From a virus, in the IMG/VR virus record IMGVR_UViG_3300047509_000270, positions 1-64,000 of that record: a stretch of 64,000 nt of DNA; one strand, 5' to 3'. Both the position numbers and the translations under genes were made by a program. Positions 55,013 to 62,585 of this stretch are shown one piece after another. A model generated the notes under the pieces. It searched no databases. It saw only the letters and a program-made list of their open reading frames with translations, and was not told the DNA's origin. Position 1 is the stretch's first letter. Every line of letters begins with the position of its first letter.

Positions 55013-55354
55013 ACCGTGTACACGGAGACTTCTAGAGCCTGGAGGTTCTCTCCGCACGCCATTGAGCGTCTAGCCAAGCGGATGAATCTGCTGATGGACA
55101 TGTCCGTCGAGGCGCAAATCTCGAAGACTCTGAACTCTGGTCAGGCGAAGCTGATTAGGGTGAACTACGGACGGACCCTCTACGAGATTCCGATCTTCGG
55201 AGTCCAGATGGTAGCCGTGTGCGACACAGAGGAGCACGTCGTCGTAACATTCATGGATGCGAAGAAGTGGCACCGGAAGCTGAACTGTCGTCGTACACGG
55301 CACAAGAATTTCCGGCCGAAAGAATCGAAGGAATCGATCGACGAAGAGGAGTAG
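55010..55354 (+). CDS. Small toxin/RNase-fold-like protein (DUF4258-like), 114 aa
   Basis: RFSPHAIERLAKRMNLLMDM opens like BrnT/DUF4258-type proteins (F-S-x-H-A-x-E-R-x-x-x-R). The following strands EIPIFGVQMVAVCDTEEHVV and VVTFMDAKKWHRK suit that small RelE-like fold, used by RNases and toxins. The start codons coincide with the CGTGTACACG palindrome (Met-Thr-Val-Tyr-Thr). No antitoxin recognised next to it. Confidence 0.5.
   Translation: MTVYTETSRAWRFSPHAIERLAKRMNLLMDMSVEAQISKTLNSGQAKLIRVNYGRTLYEIPIFGVQMVAVCDTEEHVVVTFMDAKKWHRKLNCRRTRHKNFRPKESKESIDEEE
55015..55024. promoter_or_regulatory. CGTGTACACG palindrome within a gene start
   Basis: Exact copy covering codons 2-5 of 55010..55354; the surrounding 18 bases equal those at 22585-22602. 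Confidence 0.4.
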
Positions 55355-55432
55355 ACAACCGCCGGTCTTGCTGGCATAATACTTGGGCTGCACTCAACTT
55401 CGGAACTGTGCATCGTGAAGAAGGAGAGAAGA

Positions 55433-55867
55433 ATGGAACTAGGTAGAGCCGCTTACATCACGTCAGGCCCCTCCATCAACCAACCGGCCGTACGTGTCGA
55501 ACTCGTGAAGCTCGGGAACGGCTACATGACCGAGCTGATCGAGAACAGGCAGCAGCCGGAGCCGGAGGTCAAGGAGGACATCGCCACCGCGGTCGAGGCC
55601 GAACTCGATCCGCCGTCCGTGGACGAGCAGATCGACCGGATGGTCGAGGGGCTCGGCGCCTTCATGCGGTCGGTCCACGACAAAGGGGCCGGTGAGGACT
55701 GGAAGGAGGACGGCGACAAGGAGAAGATCCGCGCGGCCGTCAAGCTGTTCATGCCGAACGTCGTTCGAAGCGATGTCGGAATCAAGCGGTACGTAGCGCC
55801 GCGTCAGGAGAGCCTCGTCTTCGAGTCGAAGAAATCTCTGATGGAGTACCTCGAGAAGAACCTGTAG
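55433..55867 (+). CDS. Hypothetical protein, 144 aa
   Basis: The start MELGRAAYITSGPSINQPAV follows AAGGAGAGAAGA. Middle region acidic helical (EVKEDIATAVEAELDPPSVD), C-terminus with VRSDVGIKRYVAPRQESLVF. No family recognised; it directly precedes the HerA-like ATPase and may be its partner. Confidence 0.5.
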   Translation: MELGRAAYITSGPSINQPAVRVELVKLGNGYMTELIENRQQPEPEVKEDIATAVEAELDPPSVDEQIDRMVEGLGAFMRSVHDKGAGEDWKEDGDKEKIRAAVKLFMPNVVRSDVGIKRYVAPRQESLVFESKKSLMEYLEKNL

Positions 55868-55902
55868 TCGACACGGCATAGGGAAGAAGAAGGAGAAGAG
55901 GG

Positions 55903-57306
55903 ATGTCGCTGCACATCGGAACGACCATACCGAGCGGTAAGCCGTTTCATCTCCAGGACGACCTGAGCGACGTCAAGCTGGCGATGCTCGCGCAGTCGAA
56001 GAAGGGGAAGACGTACGGCCTGGGCGTGATCCTGGAGGAGCTCTGCTACGCCGAGCGTCCATGGATCGCGACCGATCCGGCGAACAACCTCTATGGTCTC
56101 CGCGTCAAGCCGGACGGCAGTCCGAGCGGCCTGAAGGTCGTCGTGATCGGCGGGACGCACGGGGACCTGCCGTTCGAGAAGGACTCCGGCGACCGCCTCG
56201 CGGAGGCGCTCCTCGCGACGCCGACCTGTGCCGTGATCGATATCGCCTTCGAGTCGCTCGGGACGGTCCGTCACTTCATGACGGCCTTCGCCGGTCGCCT
56301 GATGCAGTCGAAGCCGGACCCGTCGCGCGTCATCTTCCTGGAGGAGGGTCAGGTCCTGATCCCCCAGAAGGCCCGCGGCCCGCAGATGGAGGCCTGCAAG
56401 TCCGCCGTCGCGAAGCTCGCGGTCGTCGGTGGGAACTTCGGCTACGGCGTCGTCGTCGCCAGCCAGCGGGCCGCGACGATTGACAAGGACGTACTCTCGC
56501 AGTGCGAGGGTCTCATCGTCATGGGGATGACCCACAACAAAGACCGTAAGACGGTCTGGGAGTGGATGGAAGCAAAGGACATCGACGAGCAGGCCGAGAC
56601 GGCCTTTGACGAGCTCGGTTCGTTGCAGCCGGGCGAAGCATATTACTGGAACCCGGGCGAGAATCGCCTGGAGAAGTTCATGTTCCGGAAACGGCACACG
56701 CTCCATCCGCGCGAGATGAAGAAGCTGAAGATCCGTCCCGGCGAGGTGAAGCTCGGAGAGGCGACGAAGGTCGTCGAGCAGCTCCGCTCGCTGATGACGC
56801 GGACGACCGTCTCTGTCCCTGACGGACCTAAGAAGAATCCGGAAAAATTCGGAAAGCGGTCCACCGGATTTGACGATCTGGCGAAGCTCCAGATCGAGAA
56901 GAGCGCGATTGAAGGCAACTACATGAATCAGGTGAGCCACCTGAAAGGCGAGTTGGAGCGCGAACGGAAGGCCAGAGTGGACGCCGAGCATCGTCTACAC
57001 GCCGTTCGCGAGGCGCTCCAGCCGCAGTACGACAACCTACGTGTGCTCTTCGAGCAGTTGTCGTCGACGTCGGGACGCACCGTCTCGGATCGCGGTCCAT
57101 TCCTGAAGTGGCTCGAGAAGGCACCTAAGATCGGCATGAAGACGATGCTGGAGCACCTGCTCGAGAACGGCTCGGCGACACGCCAGCAGCTCGCGACGAT
57201 CGCCGGGGTCGCTCGGTCGACCGCGTACGACTACGTCGGTTGGATCCTCCGGAACCAGCTCGCCGAGGACACGGGTGGCCGGATCGTCCTTCGACCTGTC
57301 CACTAG
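55903..57306 (+). CDS. HerA/FtsK-superfamily ATPase with C-terminal winged helix, 467 aa
   Basis: Walker A AQSKKGKT (30-37) after DVKLAMLA, Walker B VIFLEEGQVL (143-152), and VVVASQRAATIDKDVLSQC (183-201) resembling the sensor/arginine region of HerA/DUF87 ATPases. A coiled stretch (about 335-370) and a C-terminal winged-helix-like part (SATRQQLATIAGVARSTAYD) could bind DNA. HerA/FtsK/A32-type ATPases translocate DNA; in tailless viruses they package the genome. It is distant from the capsid genes, so packaging is likely but not shown. AAGGAGAAGAGG precedes the ATG. Confidence 0.8.
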   Translation: MSLHIGTTIPSGKPFHLQDDLSDVKLAMLAQSKKGKTYGLGVILEELCYAERPWIATDPANNLYGLRVKPDGSPSGLKVVVIGGTHGDLPFEKDSGDRLAEALLATPTCAVIDIAFESLGTVRHFMTAFAGRLMQSKPDPSRVIFLEEGQVLIPQKARGPQMEACKSAVAKLAVVGGNFGYGVVVASQRAATIDKDVLSQCEGLIVMGMTHNKDRKTVWEWMEAKDIDEQAETAFDELGSLQPGEAYYWNPGENRLEKFMFRKRHTLHPREMKKLKIRPGEVKLGEATKVVEQLRSLMTRTTVSVPDGPKKNPEKFGKRSTGFDDLAKLQIEKSAIEGNYMNQVSHLKGELERERKARVDAEHRLHAVREALQPQYDNLRVLFEQLSSTSGRTVSDRGPFLKWLEKAPKIGMKTMLEHLLENGSATRQQLATIAGVARSTAYDYVGWILRNQLAEDTGGRIVLRPVH

Positions 57307-57315
57307 AGGTGTACG

Positions 57316-57801
57316 ATGGAACCACGCGGCAGTTTCGGTGAGCGTATGGTGATGATCTGCGCCGTCTGCAACAACAATCACCACGACGGCGGCAAGGAAG
57401 TCTTCGTCCCGGACGCGACCGGCGTCGTTCGTCGAATGAAGTGCCCGCTCTGCTGCTGCCTGGACTGCGTCCAGATGGCCGACGATCCGATCCGCCGACA
57501 GATCCGTCCGCTGATGATGGGCCAGACGCTCCAGTCGAAGTACAACCTGAGCGTCGAGGAGTACAAGCCCGGGCAGGCTCCGACCAGGAAGAACATCGAG
57601 ATCAACGCTCCGGGTCCGCTCAATCTGAAAGACGCGATGGCACAGATCGGCGGGATGCTCGGCCTGCAGCCGTCGGCGACGGCGGCGCGACACAACCTCG
57701 GGCAGGCTGGATGCCGATGCGGGAAGAACGCCGTCTCGCGCTGCATCGGCTGCGAGGAGCCGCTCTGCATGAAGTGTCTGAAGGGCCACGAATGCGGGTA
57801 G
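57316..57801 (+). CDS. Cys-rich zinc protein, 161 aa
   Basis: N-terminal MICAVCNNNHHDGGKE and MKCPLCCCLDCVQM, and C-terminal GCRCGKNAVSRCIGCEEPLC, then MKCLKGHECG, which resembles a B-box/AN1-like finger. The middle is helical (NIEINAPGPLNLKDAMAQIG). Follows the ATPase by nine bases and may act with it. Function unknown. Confidence 0.6.
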   Translation: MEPRGSFGERMVMICAVCNNNHHDGGKEVFVPDATGVVRRMKCPLCCCLDCVQMADDPIRRQIRPLMMGQTLQSKYNLSVEEYKPGQAPTRKNIEINAPGPLNLKDAMAQIGGMLGLQPSATAARHNLGQAGCRCGKNAVSRCIGCEEPLCMKCLKGHECG

Positions 57802-57806
57802 AAGGT

Positions 57807-57837
57807 AGGGCGCCGGGTGAACGTTTCCCGGCGCCCT
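57807..57837 (+). terminator. 11-bp hairpin after the ATPase operon
   Basis: AGGGCGCCGGG (57807-57817) and CCCGGCGCCCT (57827-57837), nine-base loop, six bases after the stop. No U-run. Followed at about 57877-57882 by a TATAAT box, suggesting end of one transcript and start of another. Confidence 0.6.
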
Positions 57838-57876
57838 GCAGAAGATGGAAGGAAAAGGAAATCTCAGTGTACCGCC

Positions 57877-57882
57877 GGTATA
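57877..57882 (+). promoter_or_regulatory. TATAAT -10-like box
   Basis: GGTATAATTATACC is itself a near-palindrome, 26 bases before the ATG at 57908 and just before the AAGGAGG ribosome binding site. No clear -35 hexamer at the right distance. Confidence 0.4.
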
Positions 57883-57907
57883 ATTATACCTCAAGGAGGA
57901 TCATCCG

Positions 57908-58240
57908 ATGGACAACGGCATCACGGTTCTGATGACGGCGCTGCCGGGACAGCGAGTCACCGACGAGAAGAGTCCCGAGGACGGTTCGATCCTGGCGTAC
58001 CGGAAGAACGGCGACGAGGTCCTGTTCGCCTCATGGGACGCCGAGACCTCGAAGGGCATGGTCTGGCTGCCGGTCGGCGAGTTCTCGCCGGATCCGGAGT
58101 CGATCCAGCCGCCGGACCTCGAGCAGCCCGGCCAGGAGCCTGCCGAGCCGGAGGCGGACGGCACGACGGAACGTCCGTCAACAGCAGGTCCGTTCGGTCG
58201 TGGCTCCGGTAGTCTCCGGCGCCGTCCGGGTGTGGAGTAG
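57908..58240 (+). CDS. Hypothetical protein, 110 aa
   Basis: MDNGITVLMTALPGQRVTDE begins a small beta-rich domain (EVLFASWDAETSKGMVWLPV), followed by an acidic Pro/Glu tail and a basic tip. AAGGAGGATCATCCG precedes the ATG. Unknown. Confidence 0.5.
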   Translation: MDNGITVLMTALPGQRVTDEKSPEDGSILAYRKNGDEVLFASWDAETSKGMVWLPVGEFSPDPESIQPPDLEQPGQEPAEPEADGTTERPSTAGPFGRGSGSLRRRPGVE

Positions 58241-58242
58241 TC

Positions 58243-58626
58243 ATGGGAAAGAAGGGAAAGCCGGACGAGCCGGAGCAGTTCGAAGTCTGGATCTCGAAGG
58301 TCGACGGCTGGAGTCAGGTCCAGGAGGGCGGCAACGGCGGCGTCTTCCCGAACAGGAACCGGGCGATGCTCCTGGCCGAGTCGAAGTCCCACGGGGAAGG
58401 CGTCATCGAGACCATGGTCATCGCGCGTAAGCCGATCGTCGTGTTCAACGGCGAGGCGATCGGCGTGAAGCATCTTGTCGGCGCCGTCGAGAAGAAGAAG
58501 GAGATCAAGGATGCCCCGATTCACAGCGGTAGTTCGCAAACGGTCAACATTCCGGACGCCGGTCTTGCAGACCAACCTGAAGCCGGTCCTGGTGGGGCCG
58601 GACGGGAAGGAACTGCTCAAGGATGA
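58243..58626 (+). CDS. Hypothetical protein, 127 aa (C-terminus overlaps next gene)
   Basis: MGKKGKPDEPEQFEVWISKV, then GGVFPNRNRAMLLAESKSHG and MVIARKPIVVFNGEAIGVKH look like a folded domain ending near EKKKEIKD. The remaining ~38 residues are read out of frame through the start of the next gene (116-base overlap) and are low-complexity, so they may be an unconstrained extension or hint at a sequencing or real frameshift. Confidence 0.5.
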   Translation: MGKKGKPDEPEQFEVWISKVDGWSQVQEGGNGGVFPNRNRAMLLAESKSHGEGVIETMVIARKPIVVFNGEAIGVKHLVGAVEKKKEIKDAPIHSGSSQTVNIPDAGLADQPEAGPGGAGREGTAQG

Positions 58627-58870
58627 CAAGGGCGTCTACATCGGCACCGGCACGCAGAAGTTCGAGGTCACGACGACCGACTCGACCGACGACCCGCTGA
58701 CCGACGAGGCCGGAAACCCGGTCACGGCCGGATCGCCGGAGGCGCTCCTCCGGAAGGTCAAGGAGCACTTCGCCGCGGAGGAGTTCGAGAATGTCGAGAT
58801 CCTGGAGGTCTCCGTCCAGGAGACCCTGACCATGCGGAAGGTCACCGGAGAGGAGCTCGCGAAGCTGTGA
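58511..58870 (+). CDS. Hypothetical protein, 119 aa
   Basis: The start MPRFTAVVRKRSTFRTPVLQ has GGAGATCAAGG upstream. Beta-rich (TQKFEVTTTDSTDDPLTDE), then helix and strand (EFENVEILEVSVQETLTMRK). It overlaps both neighbours. Unknown. Confidence 0.5.
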   Translation: MPRFTAVVRKRSTFRTPVLQTNLKPVLVGPDGKELLKDDKGVYIGTGTQKFEVTTTDSTDDPLTDEAGNPVTAGSPEALLRKVKEHFAAEEFENVEILEVSVQETLTMRKVTGEELAKL

Positions 58871-59145
58871 CGATCGAGGGGGACATTCCGGTCGCCTGCA
58901 CGTCGTCCGGCGCGGTCTACCTGCTGGAGGCCGTCGTCGAGGTCAACGATGGCGAGGCGCTGCTGGCCCGGCGCGTGATCGAGGCGCAGGGCGTCAACGC
59001 GCGCCTGACCGGGCTCCCCTGCGCGTCCTGCCGGTCCGTCGTCTCGACCGACCGCCGGACCGAGAAGGCCGAGGTCTGCACCTACCGGCCGCTCCGCGGG
59101 CCGCTGCACGTTCCAAGGCAACCCGGAGGCCAGCCCCCAGGCTGA
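58867..59145 (+). CDS. Hypothetical protein with Cys pair, 92 aa
   Basis: GTG start overlapping the previous stop. MTIEGDIPVACTSSGAVYLL, then LTGLPCASCRSVVSTDRRTE, a C-x2-C with two distant Cys, and a Pro/Arg tail. Unknown. Confidence 0.5.
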   Translation: MTIEGDIPVACTSSGAVYLLEAVVEVNDGEALLARRVIEAQGVNARLTGLPCASCRSVVSTDRRTEKAEVCTYRPLRGPLHVPRQPGGQPPG

Positions 59146-59164
59146 TCTCCCACACCCCTCACCT

Positions 59165-59201
59165 CGCCGGGGGCCCCTGTCCTATCTAGGGGCTCCCGGC
59201 G
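59165..59201 (+). terminator. 13-bp hairpin after 59145
   Basis: CGCCGGGGGCCCC (59165-59177) pairs with GGGGCTCCCGGCG (59189-59201) with one G-U, 11-base loop. No U-run. Marks the end of the 57908-59145 gene set before the inserted endonuclease gene. Confidence 0.6.
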
Positions 59202-59228
59202 CCCTTAGACCCCAGGTACGGAGGTTAA

Positions 59229-59678
59229 ATGAAGCAGGTTAAGCTCCGGAAGAGCGATCTCTTCGCCCTGGTGGACGACGAAGACTACGATCGAGTCTCG
59301 AAGTACAAGTGGACCATCGAGCTTAGGAAAAGAGGTCTTCGGTACGCGAGAGGAACGGTTGCCGGAAAGACCGTAAGGCTACACAGGTTCGTTTTGAATC
59401 TTCCTCTTGGGGTCGGTAGCGTGGATCACGATGATGGCGACGGACTCAACAACACTAGGAAGAACCTCATCGAGACCACCCAAGCTGAGAACATGCGGAA
59501 CGCCAGGGTTCATAGGGACTCAGCCTCTAAGTATAGAGGGGTCCTACTGATAAAAGGGAAGTGGAGAGCTCGCCTGACCCTTGGAACGTTCGACACAGAG
59601 GAGAAGGCCGCTGAGGCCTATAAAACCGCCTTTCAGGCCTACTTCGGGCACCCTCCAAAGCATCCATCTAAGGGGTGA
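59229..59678 (+). CDS. HNH-AP2 homing endonuclease, 149 aa
   Basis: Residues 1-95 form an HNH_3-like nuclease: LFALVDDEDYDRVSKYKWTI, VRLHRFVLNLPLGVGSVDHD, then NTRKNLIETTQAENMRNARV. Residues about 103-140 are an AP2/ERF-type DNA-binding domain (SKYRGVLLIKGKWRARLTLG, then FDTEEKAAEAYKTAF). This fusion is typical of mobile phage endonucleases. It is the last rightward gene before the convergent block. Confidence 0.88.
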   Translation: MKQVKLRKSDLFALVDDEDYDRVSKYKWTIELRKRGLRYARGTVAGKTVRLHRFVLNLPLGVGSVDHDDGDGLNNTRKNLIETTQAENMRNARVHRDSASKYRGVLLIKGKWRARLTLGTFDTEEKAAEAYKTAFQAYFGHPPKHPSKG

Positions 59679-59717
59679 AACGTACCCCTATAGCTGCACA
59701 CAATGGCCCTTCGGTGC

Positions 59718-59984
59718 CTAGCCCGCCCAGGCGGCGAGCTCCGGCTCGAAGACGCCGTCGTCGGTCGTGTCGTCGAGCCAGGAGGCCGCGGTCTCGATCC
59801 AGTTCGAGATCTCGTCGTCGGTCATACCCTGGGAGCGACCGGCCTCGATCCAGTCCTGCTCGGTGTACTCGAAGAGCTTGCCCTTCTCCGCGAGGACCTC
59901 CAGGAACTCGTACATCTTCGCCTCCGGCGGATTCGACCGGGCGCCGCGCAGGAAGCGATCAAGTTCGGCCTGCAGATGGTTCAT
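59718..59984 (-). CDS. Hypothetical helical protein, 88 aa
   Basis: MNHLQAELDRFLRGARSNPP opens a helical protein rich in Glu/Trp (TDDEISNWIETAASWLDDTT). Its ATG overlaps the stop of the gp88-like gene (ATGA). Unknown; perhaps a partner of that protein. Confidence 0.55.
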   Translation of the reverse strand: MNHLQAELDRFLRGARSNPPEAKMYEFLEVLAEKGKLFEYTEQDWIEAGRSQGMTDDEISNWIETAASWLDDTTDDGVFEPELAAWAG

Positions 59985-61087
59985 CAGTGGCTCCTGTAGG
60001 AAACGGACATGTCGACGTGGACCCAGCAGACGCGGCAGTCCTTCTCGCCCTTCGGGCCGCCCGCGCCCGCGCAGGTGTGGCCGTCGTGCTGGTAGGCCGG
60101 ACAGATCCAGTCGGCCTTCCCGGCCTTGACCGGATCGACCTCGATCGAGTGCGCCGAGGATCCGTGGTCGAAGCCGTCGAGGTCCGGCGCGACGTCGCCG
60201 AAGTGCAGCGCCGACGGCCGGATCGACATGTTGTCCGGCGGCGGGTTCGCGCGGACCAGCTCATTGAACTTCGGGAAGGTCCACATGCGGGTCGGCGCCC
60301 AGAAGTTGACGTCCGGCATCGCCCGGGCGACGAGGCACCAGAGCAGGTAGGTGTTCGGCGCCAGCTGGAAGTCCCCGGAGTCGTGGATCCGGAAGAACTT
60401 CGGGTTCTCCATGGCCTTCTCGCGCCGTTTCGCGTTCCCCTGGTGGGCGCTCAAGGCCTTCGCCATCCGGTCCGCTGCGCCGTCCAGGCCGTGGTGCTGG
60501 ACCATGCCGCTCAGCCAGATCAGGCGGGCCGTCTGGGAGTACTGGGAGGTCCGGTGCATGTAGTTCGACTTCCCGGCGTAGCAGAAGTTGCAGATCCACT
60601 CTGGCTTCGAGGCAGGGCGTTGCTCAACGTCACCTTGCTGGAGAGCGACGTTGTACTTCGACGTGTTTTTAAATAGCTCCGCAGAGGCGCAGGCTCCGCC
60701 GACCGACGGCGGACCTGCTGGGACCGACCAGGACGCCGCCGACATTTTCGATGTTTTTGTGAAAAGGGACGGAGCCGTCAACACAAACTCGTCAAAGTGG
60801 GAATGTAAAACCTTTTTAATGCCTCCTGCTTTTGTTCTGATAATCTTCGGCATCCCTGTCTTCGGATCCATTGTTTCTTCGGTCATGTATCCGAAGCGAA
60901 TTCCAGGTGTCAGTTCTAGAGTGGGGTCCTTTCCGTGTAGAATCTTAAGATCGATAGTCTGGTTAAGGAATACCATGTACGCTTCGTTCCGGTTGATGAC
61001 GGTCCTCTTTAGGAACGGTGATGGGTTCTCGAATCCGACGAAGCGGATTCCAGACCCATCCAGTTCTGTGACGATCTCGCTCTCCAT
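59984..61087 (-). CDS. Phage gp88-family protein, 367 aa
   Basis: Characteristic segments: EWICNFCYAGKSNYMHRTSQ, FRIHDSGDFQLAPNTYLLWC, VNFWAPTRMWTFPKFNEL, and a Cys-rich C-terminus (GHTCAGAGGPKGEKDCRVCW). These match the gene-product-88 family of phages, whose biochemical role is unknown; the Cys arrangement suggests a metal site. The N-terminal third (about 60780-61087) is noticeably less GC-rich than the rest. Confidence 0.8.
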   Translation of the reverse strand: MESEIVTELDGSGIRFVGFENPSPFLKRTVINRNEAYMVFLNQTIDLKILHGKDPTLELTPGIRFGYMTEETMDPKTGMPKIIRTKAGGIKKVLHSHFDEFVLTAPSLFTKTSKMSAASWSVPAGPPSVGGACASAELFKNTSKYNVALQQGDVEQRPASKPEWICNFCYAGKSNYMHRTSQYSQTARLIWLSGMVQHHGLDGAADRMAKALSAHQGNAKRREKAMENPKFFRIHDSGDFQLAPNTYLLWCLVARAMPDVNFWAPTRMWTFPKFNELVRANPPPDNMSIRPSALHFGDVAPDLDGFDHGSSAHSIEVDPVKAGKADWICPAYQHDGHTCAGAGGPKGEKDCRVCWVHVDMSVSYRSH

Positions 61088-61155
61088 GCGCCTCCCCTTT
61101 CAACCCATATAGTGTGCCAGTTCACGTCCTGCTGGTCTACTACTACAGGTCTCTC

Positions 61156-61536
61156 TTAGTTTCTACGAGGGCTCCATTTCTCGACCATCATCTCTACAAA
61201 GCTGGACTTCTCTTCCGGTGTCGACTGACTCCAGACTTCCTTAAAGCACTCCAGGAAGCCGTTCCATTTCCCGGCTTGCGGGCAGGCCGCCGGATTGCGG
61301 ACGTCGAACTCAACGCCCCATGGGATCTTGTAGGCTACACGCAGGCGCTTCTTCTCGTTCCAGTACTTCACGCCGAACTTTCGGAAGAGCATCTTGCAGT
61401 TCTCACGCTCGTCCCGTGCAAGCATACTCTTGAAGATCCGTGAATAACAGCGAGGCGGCCGATGTCTCCACCGACGTAGAGCGGCCGACACCCTCGCGTC
61501 AAACCTCTTGCGCTTTTTGCTTCTCGTATCAAGCAC
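61156..61536 (-). CDS. Hypothetical basic protein, 126 aa
   Basis: GTG start (MLDTRSKKRKRFDARVSAAL) lying in the end of a class 2 intergenic element. Very basic N-terminus, then KIPWGVEFDVRNPAACPQAG and a charged helix. Unknown. Confidence 0.5.
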   Translation of the reverse strand: MLDTRSKKRKRFDARVSAALRRWRHRPPRCYSRIFKSMLARDERENCKMLFRKFGVKYWNEKKRLRVAYKIPWGVEFDVRNPAACPQAGKWNGFLECFKEVWSQSTPEEKSSFVEMMVEKWSPRRN

Positions 61537-61560
61537 TCTTCACCTTAAAGGTGCCAACCT
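61530..61560 (-). repeat. Intergenic element class 2, copy 1
   Basis: Minus strand GGTTGGCACCTTTAAGGTGA then AGAGTGCTTG: contains the TGA stop of 61540..61755 and the GTG start of 61156..61536; inner stem CACCTT/AAGGTG. Confidence 0.5.
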
Positions 61561-61755
61561 TGCCTTGAGACTTTCCAGGCGCTCCTCGAGCATCTTGATC
61601 TCGGACTCCAAGGCGACCCGCTCTTGAGCGCCTTTAACTCTTGAGCACTCCGGGTTTCCACAAAGAACCCAGCGCGCCAAGTATGCCCTCGCATGATCAG
61701 GCTCGTACTCGAAGTAGCATCCGCAGTCAGAAATCCGGATCGTTGTTAATGGCAC
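61540..61755 (-). CDS. Small protein with Cys and coiled coil, 71 aa
   Basis: GTG start: MPLTTIRISDCGCYFEYEPD, then RWVLCGNPECSRVKG (C-x4-C) and a short coiled coil (EIKMLEERLESLKARLAPLR). Four cysteines could bind one zinc. Unknown. Confidence 0.55.
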   Translation of the reverse strand: MPLTTIRISDCGCYFEYEPDHARAYLARWVLCGNPECSRVKGAQERVALESEIKMLEERLESLKARLAPLR

Positions 61756-61772
61756 TCTTTACCTCTGCCTAA
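61750..61772 (-). repeat. Intergenic element class 2, copy 2
   Basis: Minus strand TAGGCAGAGGTAAAGAGTGC then CA: TAG ends 61769..62005, GTG starts 61540..61755; GGCA/TGCC arms enclose the AGAGG ribosome binding site. Confidence 0.6.
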
Positions 61773-62005
61773 CCTCGACCGTCGTACTTCTCCCCGGACG
61801 AAATCACAAACCCGGACGGATCAACGTAGACCGAGCCAGCCGCAATCAACTCGCCGTTGACGGTGATGGTCCTTGGACCGCTGACATGAATTCCGTGAGC
61901 CACGAGAAAGGCGTCTATTGCCGTCGCAACCTCATCGCCTGTAAGCGTCACTTCGACTCCAGGGCCGTACTTGGTTGTCCCGCCTCCGCTTTTCACTTCA
62001 GGCAT
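61769..62005 (-). CDS. Conserved hypothetical protein, 78 aa
   Basis: KYGPGVEVTLTGDEVATAID, AFLVAHGIHVSGPRTITVNG and SVYVDPSGFVISSGEKYDGR: a beta-alpha-beta protein whose motif G-P-R-T-I-x-V-N-G-E-x ... V-Y-V-D-P-S-G-F-V I recall from environmental phage proteins. Function unknown. Confidence 0.65.
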   Translation of the reverse strand: MPEVKSGGGTTKYGPGVEVTLTGDEVATAIDAFLVAHGIHVSGPRTITVNGELIAAGSVYVDPSGFVISSGEKYDGRG

Positions 62006-62030
62006 CGTTTACCTCTTCTGTGCCAGCCTA
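62000..62030 (-). repeat. Intergenic element class 2, copy 3
   Basis: Minus strand TAGGCTGGCACAGAAGAGGT then AAACGATGCC: TAG ends 62028..62450 and ATG starts 61769..62005; arms GGCA and TGCC. Confidence 0.65.
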
Positions 62031-62450
62031 CGGAGCCTGCCCGTGCTCACACAGCACGGAGAAGGCTTCAACCCGATAAACCGAAGGACCGAATCCATCG
62101 TACTCCGGACTCTTGCGGACCTTTTCGAGAGCCTCTTCTTCCGTCTCGGCCTTGACAATGATCGGCCGCCGCTCGCCGGGATAGATCCAGTAACCAGTCC
62201 TGCCAATCGGCGTCGTCATTCGCTCTTCCAGCCACTTTTCCAGAGCGACCTCTGTCGCCTTACAGAACAATGCGTCATGCTCCGCTGGAGTGACCCAAGT
62301 TAGAGGGATTGTTGCGACGACGGACCAGTAGGAGTTTTTCTTCGTTGAAAAAACGGTTGTCAGTTCATTCTTCACGGTGTACTTCTTGCTGAACTCGTAG
62401 TTCAGACCGTGACGCGCCAGCAACTCCCGAAGCATCCTCTCTAGGTCCAT
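62028..62450 (-). CDS. Hypothetical protein, 140 aa
   Basis: The start MDLERMLRELLARHGLNYEF follows AGGAGGAGAT. Beta strands YWSVVATIPLTWVTP and YWIYPGERRPIIVKAETEEE, then AFSVLCEHGQAP. Mixed alpha/beta, no family recognised. Confidence 0.55.
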   Translation of the reverse strand: MDLERMLRELLARHGLNYEFSKKYTVKNELTTVFSTKKNSYWSVVATIPLTWVTPAEHDALFCKATEVALEKWLEERMTTPIGRTGYWIYPGERRPIIVKAETEEEALEKVRKSPEYDGFGPSVYRVEAFSVLCEHGQAP

Positions 62451-62455
62451 ATCTC

Positions 62456-62496
62456 CTCCTGGCACTCAATCTGCCTTCTGTGCTACCTTACGGCGG
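62456..62496 (-). repeat. Intergenic element class 2, copy 4
   Basis: Minus strand TAAGGTAGCACAGAAGGCAG then ATTGAGTGCCAGGAGGAG: TGA is the stop of 62466..62576 and the RBS of the next gene closes the element. Confidence 0.55.
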
Positions 62497-62576
62497 GACC
62501 ACCACACGTTGATTGTCAGGTTGACGAGGCTACAAAACGCAATGCCGGTTATGAATCCGAACAAGTATTCCCTCAC
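62466..62576 (-). CDS. Tiny single-span membrane protein, 36 aa
   Basis: Found by translation from GTG: MREYLFGFITGIAFCSLVNL, then TINVWWSRRKVAQKAD: one membrane helix (about 4-26) and a basic tail, the positive-inside pattern. Located between the membrane-associated gene 62586..63248 and 62028..62450. Preceded by GTAGGGGGGTTGG. Confidence 0.45.
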   Translation of the reverse strand: MREYLFGFITGIAFCSLVNLTINVWWSRRKVAQKAD

Positions 62577-62585
62577 CCAACCCCC

